The position numbers were made by a program, and so were the translations under genes. A DNA stretch of 5,473 bases, taken from Gammaproteobacteria bacterium. Its GTDB lineage: Bacteria > Pseudomonadota > Gammaproteobacteria > Steroidobacterales > Steroidobacteraceae. The stretch is from assembly GCA_030040235.1 (NCBI GenBank), contig JASHUC010000361.1, forward strand, positions 1-5,473. Reading direction: 5' to 3'. Below are positions 1 to 5,473 of the stretch, piece by piece; position 1 is the first letter of the stretch, and each line of letters opens with the position of its first letter. The notes under the pieces were generated by a model. It saw only the letters and a program-made list of their open reading frames with translations. It was not told the DNA's origin and ran no database searches.

Positions 1-614
1 TTGCCGACGACCCGCGTGCGCTCGCGCGCCGCGCCGAGGCGGACGAATCGCGCCGCGTCGGTCTCGCTCTGCGCCGCGACCAAGGCGCATTGCGCGAGCG
101 CGGCGCCGAACAGACCCCGCAGCATCCGGTACCGTCGCGCCGAGCGCTCCGACATGCGCGCGCTCGCGAGCACGAGTGGCACGCCCCGCCGGCCACATTC
201 GTGATAGAGATTGGGCCACAGCTCGGTCTCCATCACGAGCGCGAATCTCGGCCGCACCCGATCGAAGAACCGGCGCACGGCGCCCGGCAGGTCGAGCGGG
301 ACGTAGCGCACATGGCCGGACCGGCCGCGCAGCATTTCGCGGGCGCGTGCGGCTCCCGATGCCGTCGCGGTCGTCAGCACGAGTTCGAGCTCCGGGGCTT
401 GCTCGCGAAGCCGCTGAACGAGACTCGCCGCGGCCTGCACTTCCCCGAGCGATGCGGCATGCACCCAGAGGCTCGGCGAGCCGAGTGAGGCCCCGAACCC
501 GAACCGCTCGCCGAAGTGCCGCCAGTAGCCGCGCTCGCGCCATCCGCGCCACAGCAGTGCGCAGCAGTACAGCGGCGCGAGCAGGTACGCGACGAGGGAG
601 TACAGGCAGCGCAC
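1..614 (-). CDS. waaA: 3-deoxy-D-manno-octulosonic acid (Kdo) transferase, N-terminal part, cut by window edge
   Basis: WaaA (KdtA) transfers Kdo from CMP-Kdo to the lipid A precursor at the inner face of the cytoplasmic membrane, the first step of LPS inner-core assembly. My translation of the minus strand gives 204 codons, about half of the usual 420-430. It begins with a hydrophobic anchor (about residues 4-21), then a YWRHFGERFGF segment (30-40), then WVHAASLGEV (50-59), whose Glu58 matches the family's catalytic Glu. PLDLPGAVRRF follows at 106-116 and the hallmark METELWPNL at 128-136. The last residues, RTRVVG, fit the end of the N-terminal GT-B domain. I chose GTG at 614 because it places the anchor where family members have it; GTG at 659 and TTG at 665 are also in frame. 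It lies 47 bases downstream of kdkA on the same strand, so co-transcription is likely. No Shine-Dalgarno is strong here. The family call is secure; the exact start is not. Confidence 0.93.
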   Translation of the reverse strand, partial: MRCLYSLVAYLLAPLYCCALLWRGWRERGYWRHFGERFGFGASLGSPSLWVHAASLGEVQAAASLVQRLREQAPELELVLTTATASGAARAREMLRGRSGHVRYVPLDLPGAVRRFFDRVRPRFALVMETELWPNLYHECGRRGVPLVLASARMSERSARRYRMLRGLFGAALAQCALVAAQSETDAARFVRLGAARERTRVVG

Positions 615-661
615 GACAGAACCGCTCGCCCAAATGCCGCGTGGTGAGGCGCGCGCCACCC

Positions 662-1438
662 TCAACCGGGCCCGGCCGGCAGGCTGAGCGCGGGCGCACC
701 GCTGGACTGGCGATAGCCATCGAGCAGGCCGTGCCAGTCCGCCTCGGTGAATCGATCGGGCGGCAGACCGTAACCCACCTTCTCGAGCGAGCGGCGCAAC
801 CGCACGAGATTGCCGTCGCACCAGAAACCCGGTTTGCGCAGGCTCCCGCGGTCGAAGTCGACCAGGAAGACCTCATCGCCGTTACCGAGCAGCACGTTGT
901 GCGCGGTGAGATCGGCGTGGTAGACCCCGAGATCGTGAAAGCGCCGCAGGCAGCGTCCGATCGCGATCCAATTGAGAATCGAGAGCGCTCCGAGCCGCAG
1001 GCATTCGGCGAGCGAGCTCGCCTCGCCCAGCCGCTCGGTGATGATATCGCCGCGGTAGACAAGGCCGTGCTGCTGGTAGCGCGCGGCGACCGGGGCAGAG
1101 ACCGGCAGCCCGGCGCGGTGCAGATGATAGGTGAGCTGCCACTCGGCGAAGGGGCGCGAGGCGGACTCCCCGATCCAGAGGTACTGATCGCGTGAGAACC
1201 GCGCGCTGGCACCGCCGCGGCAATAGTGGCGCAGGACCCAGCGCCGCCCCTGCGTGCGCAAGAAAAGCGCCGTACCCCGCCCGCGTGCTTCGCCTTCGAT
1301 CTCCCCGCGCGCGCGCCAGAACTCCGGGTCGAACGACCCGGTGGACAGATTGCCCGCGCGGGAGGCGTCATAGAGCATCGCGCCCCGGGAGATGAGGCGC
1401 CGCCTCACCTCAGAGCCGAGCGGCCACTGCGCTTTCAT
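662..1438 (-). CDS. kdkA: 3-deoxy-D-manno-octulosonic acid kinase
   Basis: KdkA uses ATP to phosphorylate the 4-hydroxyl of the single Kdo residue that WaaA adds to lipid A. It is a cytoplasmic, membrane-associated enzyme of the kinase-like superfamily. The 258 residues carry the family signature in order: FDPEFW (36-41), WVLRHYCRGG (67-76) for the nucleotide-side lobe, YLWIGE (86-91), RPFAEW (95-100), GLPVSAPVAARY (110-121), then YHADLTAH (173-180) with the presumed catalytic Asp176 and Asn181, and VDFDRG (193-198), where Asp194 takes the place of the kinase DFG Asp. NLVRLRRSLEK (210-220) is also typical. A Thr (178) stands where many relatives have Asn. Length is normal for the family. ATG at 1438 is the farthest upstream start; a later in-frame ATG before LYDASRAG would drop about 20 weakly conserved residues. 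It is first in a probable kdkA-waaA operon. No clear Shine-Dalgarno precedes it, and a -10-like box lies 6 bases upstream of the ATG. Confidence 0.95.
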   Translation of the reverse strand: MKAQWPLGSEVRRRLISRGAMLYDASRAGNLSTGSFDPEFWRARGEIEGEARGRGTALFLRTQGRRWVLRHYCRGGASARFSRDQYLWIGESASRPFAEWQLTYHLHRAGLPVSAPVAARYQQHGLVYRGDIITERLGEASSLAECLRLGALSILNWIAIGRCLRRFHDLGVYHADLTAHNVLLGNGDEVFLVDFDRGSLRKPGFWCDGNLVRLRRSLEKVGYGLPPDRFTEADWHGLLDGYRQSSGAPALSLPAGPG

Positions 1439-1444
1439 TGGCGA

Positions 1445-1450
1445 AGTTTA
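1445..1450 (-). promoter_or_regulatory. possible -10 box (TAAACT) for kdkA
   Basis: On the minus strand TAAACT lies six bases before the kdkA ATG (1438). A transcript initiated from it would start at or next to the A of the start codon, which would suit a leaderless mRNA, and no Shine-Dalgarno is visible. I found no good -35 hexamer at 16-18 bases spacing, so support is only the A/T-rich hexamer in a GC-rich divergent intergenic region. Confidence 0.25.
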
Positions 1451-1478
1451 TCATCGCGGGTTTCAACGGCGGCCTTGG

Positions 1479-1484
1479 TAGACT
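1479..1484 (+). promoter_or_regulatory. possible -10 box (TAGACT) for the DUF6165 gene
   Basis: TAGACT matches the -10 consensus at four of six positions, including the conserved first T, second A and last T. Seven bases separate it from the ATG at 1492, so transcription from it would begin at about the start codon. The bases in between (CACCGCC) and those upstream show no Shine-Dalgarno. No convincing -35 is present at normal spacing. This is the mirror image of the situation on the kdkA side. Confidence 0.25.
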
Positions 1485-1491
1485 CACCGCC

Positions 1492-1893
1492 ATGAGCGAC
1501 ATCCTGGTGCCGACCTCCCCGGGCGAGCTGCTCGACAAGATCACGATTCTGCGAATCAAGTCGGCGCGCATCTCCGATGCGGCACGGCTGCGTAACGTGC
1601 GCGTGGAGCTCGAGCTGCTCGTGCGGACCTGGCGCGACTCCGGCTGCGCCGCCCGCTCGCTCGCGGAGGACGAGCGGGCATTGCAGGCCGTGAACGAGAA
1701 GCTCTGGGATATCGAGGATCGCATCCGCGAGAAGGAGGCCGCGCAGAGCTTCGATCCGGAATTCGTCGAGCTCGCACGCTCGGTGTATCGCTCCAACGAC
1801 GAGCGCGCGGCGATCAAGAGGCGCATCAGCGTCCGGCTCGGCTCGCGCATCGTCGAAGAGAAGTCCTACGCGCCGTACGGCCCGGGCAAATAG
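1492..1893 (+). CDS. DUF6165 family protein, function unknown
   Basis: I recognise this 133-residue protein as a DUF6165 member from its conserved opening VPTSPGELLDKITILRIK (residues 5-22), the central VNEKLWDIEDRIREKE, then FDPEFVELARSVYRSNDERAAIKRRI, and the C-terminal EEKSYAPY. No function is established that I can cite. The protein is mostly helical by composition, highly charged and coiled-coil-like, with no signal peptide or membrane segment, so it is probably cytoplasmic. The ATG at 1492 is chosen because family homology begins right there; a TTG at 1438 in frame would add 18 residues that do not look like the family. It is divergent from kdkA (53 bases between start codons) and convergent with the zinc-finger gene (22 bases between stops). 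DUF6165 genes occur near LPS or glycosyltransferase genes, so a role linked to cell-envelope glycans is possible but is inference only. Confidence 0.88.
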   Translation: MSDILVPTSPGELLDKITILRIKSARISDAARLRNVRVELELLVRTWRDSGCAARSLAEDERALQAVNEKLWDIEDRIREKEAAQSFDPEFVELARSVYRSNDERAAIKRRISVRLGSRIVEEKSYAPYGPGK

Positions 1894-1915
1894 GCGCGCG
1901 CAGCGGTGCCCCGGC

Positions 1916-2119
1916 TCAGGAGGGCGGGCGGCGCAGCGTGTACTCGGCGCCGCAGTAGGGGCACTTCGCCCAGCCGGTCTCCTCGATCGGCAGATACACG
2001 CGCGGATGGGATGACCAGAGGACCATCTGCGGCATCGGACAGCAAAGCGGCAGGTCCTCCGGGGTGACCTCGTACTGAATCTGCGCGTTCGGTTGCAGCA
2101 GGGGTCGGGTTGCAGCCAT
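1916..2119 (-). CDS. Small zf-CHCC zinc-finger protein
   Basis: This 67-residue protein fits the zf-CHCC family, whose fold is also seen in the NDUFS6 subunit of mitochondrial complex I. The likely zinc ligands are Cys26 or Cys27, His38 and the C-terminal pair Cys53 and Cys56 (CPYCG). HPRVYLPI (38-45) matches the family's HP-x-VYL segment, and the short YTL tail after the knuckle is also typical. Bacterial members are usually 60-75 residues, so it looks complete. Their role is not well defined; a metal-binding or protein-assembly role is inference. The start is ATG at 2119, which leaves 11 bases after the glnE stop. A longer in-frame reading into glnE would be an antiparallel-free extension without family similarity and is rejected. 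The gene may be the tail of the glnE transcript or may use the TATAAT that overlaps the glnE stop. No Shine-Dalgarno is visible in the CGGCGTCCTC before the ATG. Confidence 0.9.
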   Translation of the reverse strand: MAATRPLLQPNAQIQYEVTPEDLPLCCPMPQMVLWSSHPRVYLPIEETGWAKCPYCGAEYTLRRPPS

Positions 2120-2129
2120 GAGGACGCCG

Positions 2130-2135
2130 ATTATA
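2130..2135 (-). promoter_or_regulatory. perfect TATAAT hexamer at the glnE stop, possible promoter for the zinc-finger gene
   Basis: On the minus strand GTATAATC contains an exact -10 consensus that includes the glnE TAA stop (2133-2131). It lies 10 bases before the zinc-finger ATG, so a transcript would carry only about four leader bases. No good -35 hexamer is seen at 16-18 bases spacing and there is no TG extension, so the match may simply result from a Val codon followed by TAA. Confidence 0.3.
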
Positions 2136-4935
2136 CCCGCATCGTCTCGTCCCAGATCGCGGTGACTGCGGAACGCTCGCAAGTGAACTCCTCGGCCGCG
2201 ACGATCGGAGGCAGGCCCTCGAGCGAGAGGTGATGGACGCGCGCGCGATACGTGCGGTAGGCGGCCGTCAAGCGATCGACGGTCGCCTGCGCGATGAGAT
2301 TCGCCGATGCGACCGATTCGAGCTGGCGAATGGTGTCGGAGAACTGGACGACGGCGGGGTAATCGCGCGCCCACTTGAGCGCCCAGTACTGGGCGAGAAA
2401 CTCGATGTCCGCAATTCCCCCGAGGCCCTGCTTGATGTCGAGCTTGCCGGGCGGGGCCTTTCCAAGCTCGCGCCGCATGCGCTCACGCATCGATCGCACC
2501 TCCTCGCGCAGCTGCTCGCGGCGCACGTGATGTTCGAGAACCCGCAGGCGCACACGCTCGAACTCGGCGCGCAGGTGCGGCGCGCCGGCCACGGCGCGCG
2601 CATGCAGCAGCGCCTGGTGCTCCCAGGTCCAGGCGCTCCTCTCCTGGTATTCCGCGAACGCCGCGAGGCGGCTCACCAGCAGCCCGCTTTGGCCGCTCGG
2701 GCGCAGACGCACATCGACTTCGTAGAGCCGGCCCGCGGCCGAATGCATGGTGAGCAGATGCAGAATGCGCTGTGCGAGCCGCGCGAAGAACGGCTGATCC
2801 TCGAGGCTCGGCGAATCGTGCAGGAAGACCAGGTCGAGGTCGGAGGAGTAGCCGAGCTCCAATCCACCGAGCTTGCCGTAGCCGACCGCACACATCGATG
2901 CAGACCGCGCGCCGAACTGCGCAGTGATCTGACGCATCGCGAGATCCATCACGCACTCGAGAATGAGCTCGGCGATCTCGGTCAGCCGGTCGCTCACGCG
3001 CATGACGGCTAAGCGCCCCTCGAGATCGGCCGCGGCCACGCGGAACACGGCCGCCTGCTGAAAATGACGGATCGCTTCGACCTCGCGCCCGGGATCTTCC
3101 CCACGAAGCTGCTCGAGGGCGAGTCTGAGCTCGGCGGCGAGCTCGGCGCGTCGAGGAATGTGCGCGAGCACGCGAGCGTCCACCAGCTCATCGAGCAACA
3201 GCGGAGCGGATGCGATCTGGTTCGGCAGAAAATCGCCACGCCCGGCGAGCTCGGTGAGCCGGTCGCGGGCCTGGGCGCTCTCGTTGAGCAGGGCGAAGTA
3301 GGCGGATCGCGGACCGATCGCCTCGATGATGCGCAGCACCCTCTTGAGCACCGCGAGTGGCTCGCGGCCCGCACCGGCGCTCGCCGCGATGCGCGGTAGC
3401 AGTGCCTGCAGGCGCTTGCGGCCCGGCTCATCGAGCTTGCGCACGAGGGAGGAATCACGCAGCCCCTCGAGCAGCCGCGCCGCCTCCGGCGCATCGGCGC
3501 CGAAGCCGAGCGCCTGCAGCCGCGAGGCGAGCGTGCCGGTCGTGACCTCGGGCGCCGGGAGAGCCGTGCTCGGGGCGGGCTGCAGATCGAGGAGCGCCGC
3601 GCTTTCGCCTGCCGAGGCGGCGCCGAAGATCACGGCACGAAACTGTGCGGTAACGCTCCGGCGATGCCGCTCGAGCTGCGTTTCGAGCTCCAGCCAGTCG
3701 CGCGCCCCCATGGCCGCCGCGAGCCGCTCGCGCCCGGCCGAGTCTCTCGGCAGCCGGTGAACTTGCTCATCGGCGAGCATCTGCAGACGGTTCTCGAGCC
3801 GGCGCAGGAACTCGTACGCGACCCCGAGGTCCGCGGCGGCGCCCGCCGGCAGGAGCTTGTTGCCGTCGAGCAGCGGCAGCGCCGCGAGGAGCGATGGGGT
3901 CTGCAGGCGCGTGTCTCGTCCACCGCGGATCAACTGCAGCGCCTGAACGATGAATTCGATCTCGCGGATGCCTCCGGGTCCGAGCTTCACGTCGTCGCCG
4001 AGCTCGCGCCGTCCGACCTCGCGCTCGATGAGCCCTTTCATCTCACGGAGACTTTCAAACAGCCCGTAATCCAGGTACCGGCGGTAGACGAACGGGCGGA
4101 TGGCCGCCGCGTAGATCTCCGCATAGCGCTCGGGCGCCGTGAGCGGACGGGCTTTGATCCACGCGTAGCGCTCCCAGTCCCGCCCGTGGCGCTGCAGATA
4201 GTCATCGAGGGACGCAAAGCTCACGACGAGCGGTCCGCTCTCGCCGAATGGGCGCAGCCGCACATCCACCCGGAACACGATCCCCTCGGCGGTTGGTGCA
4301 TTCAGCAGGCGAATGAGGAACTGCCCGAGGCGGGTGAAGAACTCCTCGTTGGAGAGGCACCCCTGCGCACGGCGCTCGTGCGGTTCGGCCTCGCCCACGG
4401 CGCGGCTCGTCGCGCCGTGCTCCGGAAACAGCAGCACCAGGTCGATGTCGGAGGAGAAGTTGAGCTCGCGCCCGCCGAGCTTGCCCATGGCCACCACCAC
4501 GAGCGGTTGCTCGGCACCGCGCTCGGAACGCGGTACGCCGTGCCGCAGCGTGAGCCGCTCCCACGCATAGCGACTCGCCGCACTGACGGCGGCATCGGCG
4601 AGCGCCGAGAGATCCGTGAGAGTGGCGGGGAGACCCGCCCAGCCTGCCAGATCGCGCCACGCGATTCGCACCATCTCACGCCGCCGGAAGCGGCGTAGCT
4701 CGCTCATGAACTGCTCTTCGGAGAGCGGCGGATCCGACGACGGCTGCGGGGCTCGCTCGGAGAAGTAGCCGGACGGGGTGGGCTCTCGCGAGAGGGCCCC
4801 GCTCGAGGCGAGCTCGCCGACCAGGCCCGGATCGCGGGCGCAGGACTCGCGGACGAAGTCGCTCGCCGCAAAGACCCGATCGAGCGACTCCCGGATGTGC
4901 GGGTGGGAAACGGCGAGCGGTTCAGTCCCCGACAT
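2131..4935 (-). CDS. glnE: Bifunctional glutamine synthetase adenylyltransferase / adenylyl-removing enzyme
   Basis: GlnE adjusts glutamine synthetase activity in the cytoplasm. It adds AMP to the enzyme when nitrogen is plentiful and removes it by phosphorolysis when nitrogen is scarce, under control of PII and glutamine. The 934 residues (E. coli has about 946) form two nucleotidyltransferase halves. The N-terminal removase half has MGKLGGRELNFSSDIDLV (about 150-167) with metal-binding Asp163 and Asp165, VDVRLRPFG (223-231) and LGPGGIREIEF (318-328). A linker rich in Ala, Pro and Ser lies around 440-465. The C-terminal transferase half repeats the plan: GYGKLGGLELGYSSDLDLV (685-703) with Asp699 and Asp701, VDVRLRPSG (740-748), and IKQGLGGIADIEFLAQ (834-849). 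Both active sites look intact, so both activities are expected. I chose ATG at 4935; GTG at 4941 is in frame and would add two residues. The start lies inside the end of the upstream gene (14-base overlap), suggesting translational coupling. A GGTGG just before the ATG is the only Shine-Dalgarno-like match. Confidence 0.97.
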   Translation of the reverse strand: MSGTEPLAVSHPHIRESLDRVFAASDFVRESCARDPGLVGELASSGALSREPTPSGYFSERAPQPSSDPPLSEEQFMSELRRFRRREMVRIAWRDLAGWAGLPATLTDLSALADAAVSAASRYAWERLTLRHGVPRSERGAEQPLVVVAMGKLGGRELNFSSDIDLVLLFPEHGATSRAVGEAEPHERRAQGCLSNEEFFTRLGQFLIRLLNAPTAEGIVFRVDVRLRPFGESGPLVVSFASLDDYLQRHGRDWERYAWIKARPLTAPERYAEIYAAAIRPFVYRRYLDYGLFESLREMKGLIEREVGRRELGDDVKLGPGGIREIEFIVQALQLIRGGRDTRLQTPSLLAALPLLDGNKLLPAGAAADLGVAYEFLRRLENRLQMLADEQVHRLPRDSAGRERLAAAMGARDWLELETQLERHRRSVTAQFRAVIFGAASAGESAALLDLQPAPSTALPAPEVTTGTLASRLQALGFGADAPEAARLLEGLRDSSLVRKLDEPGRKRLQALLPRIAASAGAGREPLAVLKRVLRIIEAIGPRSAYFALLNESAQARDRLTELAGRGDFLPNQIASAPLLLDELVDARVLAHIPRRAELAAELRLALEQLRGEDPGREVEAIRHFQQAAVFRVAAADLEGRLAVMRVSDRLTEIAELILECVMDLAMRQITAQFGARSASMCAVGYGKLGGLELGYSSDLDLVFLHDSPSLEDQPFFARLAQRILHLLTMHSAAGRLYEVDVRLRPSGQSGLLVSRLAAFAEYQERSAWTWEHQALLHARAVAGAPHLRAEFERVRLRVLEHHVRREQLREEVRSMRERMRRELGKAPPGKLDIKQGLGGIADIEFLAQYWALKWARDYPAVVQFSDTIRQLESVASANLIAQATVDRLTAAYRTYRARVHHLSLEGLPPIVAAEEFTCERSAVTAIWDETMRV

Positions 4936-5473
4936 TACCACCCATGTCGTGGAAGGCGGCCGTATCGAGGCGCCGGATCAAGCCTTTGAAGGTGGAAGAG
5001 CTTGCATACACCTGAGCGCCGGCGGAGGCCTCGATGGAGCCTACCGCGCCCTCGATGGCGCTGTTCTCAATGTGCACACTCGCACCGCGCGCCTCGATGC
5101 CGACGCCGCTCGCGACGATCCGGCTGTTGGTGATGTGCAGTTCGCAGCCGTTTTCAGCGCTCACCGCATTGCCGTCGAACTCGAGGTTGCGATTGTCGAT
5201 GTGATAGAGGCGTGAGCCCTGGCAGATGATCGGCTCGTGCAGGTGCTCGAGCGGCAGATTGCCAGCGAGTGCGGCGCCCGCCCCGGCTGCCTGCGCGGCA
5301 GCTGCGGTTGCGGCTTGCGGCTCGCCCGCGCCGGGTGCTGCAGCATTGGCCGCTGCAATGCTGTAGCCGGGACCCGAGAGCAGCACGTGCTCGCCCTTCG
5401 GCGCGGCGGGCACGGAGGCCGCCCGGGGTGTGGGGGCCTGTGCATCCGAAGCGGCCGAGTCGCTAGGGTTTGC
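4922..5473 (-). CDS. Unrecognised protein with Ala-rich linker and C-terminal parallel beta-helix-like repeats, 5' end outside window
   Basis: The reading frame stays open to the window edge, giving the last 183 residues. I do not recognise a named family. Residues 1-25 are rich in Ala, Pro, Ser and Asp, and 40-71 form an Ala/Gly low-complexity stretch; both look like flexible linkers. From about residue 80 there are four short repeats of 21-23 residues, each with alternating hydrophobic positions and an N-x-x or N-S-x-I turn: 87-109 (SRLYHIDNRNLEF...), 110-130 (CELHITNSRI...), 131-152 (ASVHIENSAI...) and 153-174 (AQVYASSSTF...). The spacing, with Asn/Ser at turns and Gly between rungs, is what right-handed parallel beta-helix (pectate-lyase-like) proteins show. 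No catalytic residues can be identified, and a missing N-terminus means that a signal peptide, membrane anchor or other domain cannot be judged. A GTG at 5413 is in frame but the frame continues upstream with similar composition, so I treat the gene as partial. It is immediately upstream of and overlapping glnE. Confidence 0.75.
   Translation of the reverse strand, partial: ANPSDSAASDAQAPTPRAASVPAAPKGEHVLLSGPGYSIAAANAAAPGAGEPQAATAAAAQAAGAGAALAGNLPLEHLHEPIICQGSRLYHIDNRNLEFDGNAVSAENGCELHITNSRIVASGVGIEARGASVHIENSAIEGAVGSIEASAGAQVYASSSTFKGLIRRLDTAAFHDMGGNVGD
5337..5367. repeat. imperfect inverted repeat inside the beta-helix-like gene
   Basis: GCTGCAGCATTG (5337-5348) and CAATGCTGTAGC (5356-5367) pair as a 12-base stem with one mismatch around a 7-base loop (GCCGCTG). 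It lies in the Ala-rich linker coding region (residues about 36-46 of the partial protein), where repeated GCA/GCC/GCT codons make self-complementarity more likely. There is no T-run, so it is not an ordinary terminator. An mRNA hairpin is possible; function is unknown. Confidence 0.45.

Noticed and set aside
176..1195. Plus-strand open frame of 339 codons antisense to waaA and kdkA
   Set aside because: The translation is Arg/Ala/Pro-rich without domain signs, and both underlying minus-strand genes are confidently identified.
1438..1491. TTG-initiated 18-residue N-terminal extension of the DUF6165 protein
   Set aside because: Family similarity begins at the ATG at 1492, and the extension would cover the whole intergenic region shared with kdkA.
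1872..1887. Short palindromes GCCGTACGGC and GCCCGGGC near the convergent gene ends, considered as a terminator
   Set aside because: They lie in coding sequence, have no loop of useful size and no following T-run on either strand, so they do not support a Rho-independent terminator.
2120..2374. N-terminal extension of the zinc-finger frame into the glnE 3' region
   Set aside because: The extra residues are Arg/Pro-rich shadow translation of glnE with no family similarity; ATG at 2119 gives the normal length.
3664..4698. Long plus-strand open frame (344 codons) antisense to glnE
   Set aside because: It lies wholly within glnE, whose minus-strand reading carries clear family motifs. High GC with few stop codons explains such antisense frames, and the translation shows no recognisable domain.

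Overview
The window is visibly GC-rich, with strong G/C third-position bias, and is almost fully coding. GlnE, KdkA, WaaA, a DUF6165 protein and a zf-CHCC protein together suggest a high-GC gammaproteobacterium, perhaps of Xanthomonadales, Nevskiales or Steroidobacteraceae type. That placement is inference from gene content and composition, not from a marker gene.

Layout from left to right. (1) Bases 1-614, minus strand: the N-terminal half of waaA (Kdo transferase), cut by the left edge. (2) 662-1438, minus: kdkA (Kdo kinase), directly upstream of waaA and probably in one operon with it. (3) 1439-1491: a 53-base divergent intergenic region with a possible -10 box close to each start codon and no clear Shine-Dalgarno on either side. 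(4) 1492-1893, plus: a small DUF6165 protein of unknown function, the only plus-strand gene. (5) 1916-2119, minus: a 67-residue zf-CHCC zinc-finger protein, convergent with the previous gene across 22 bases. (6) 2131-4935, minus: complete glnE, the bifunctional glutamine synthetase adenylyltransferase/deadenylylase. (7) 4922-5473, minus: the C-terminal part of an unrecognised protein with an Ala-rich linker followed by a short parallel beta-helix-like domain. It runs off the right edge and its stop overlaps the glnE start by 14 bases. No stretch longer than about 55 bases lacks a gene. I saw no RNA gene, mobile element, CRISPR array or convincing terminator.

Functionally, two themes sit side by side. 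The left block builds the lipopolysaccharide inner core: WaaA attaches Kdo to lipid A precursor and KdkA phosphorylates it. The right block holds nitrogen control: GlnE switches glutamine synthetase activity by adenylylation. LPS-core genes close to glnE are a known gammaproteobacterial arrangement, as in Pseudomonas. The window is mostly conserved housekeeping DNA. Its least explained parts are the beta-helix-like protein coupled to glnE, the DUF6165 gene, and the possibly leaderless starts around the divergent region.
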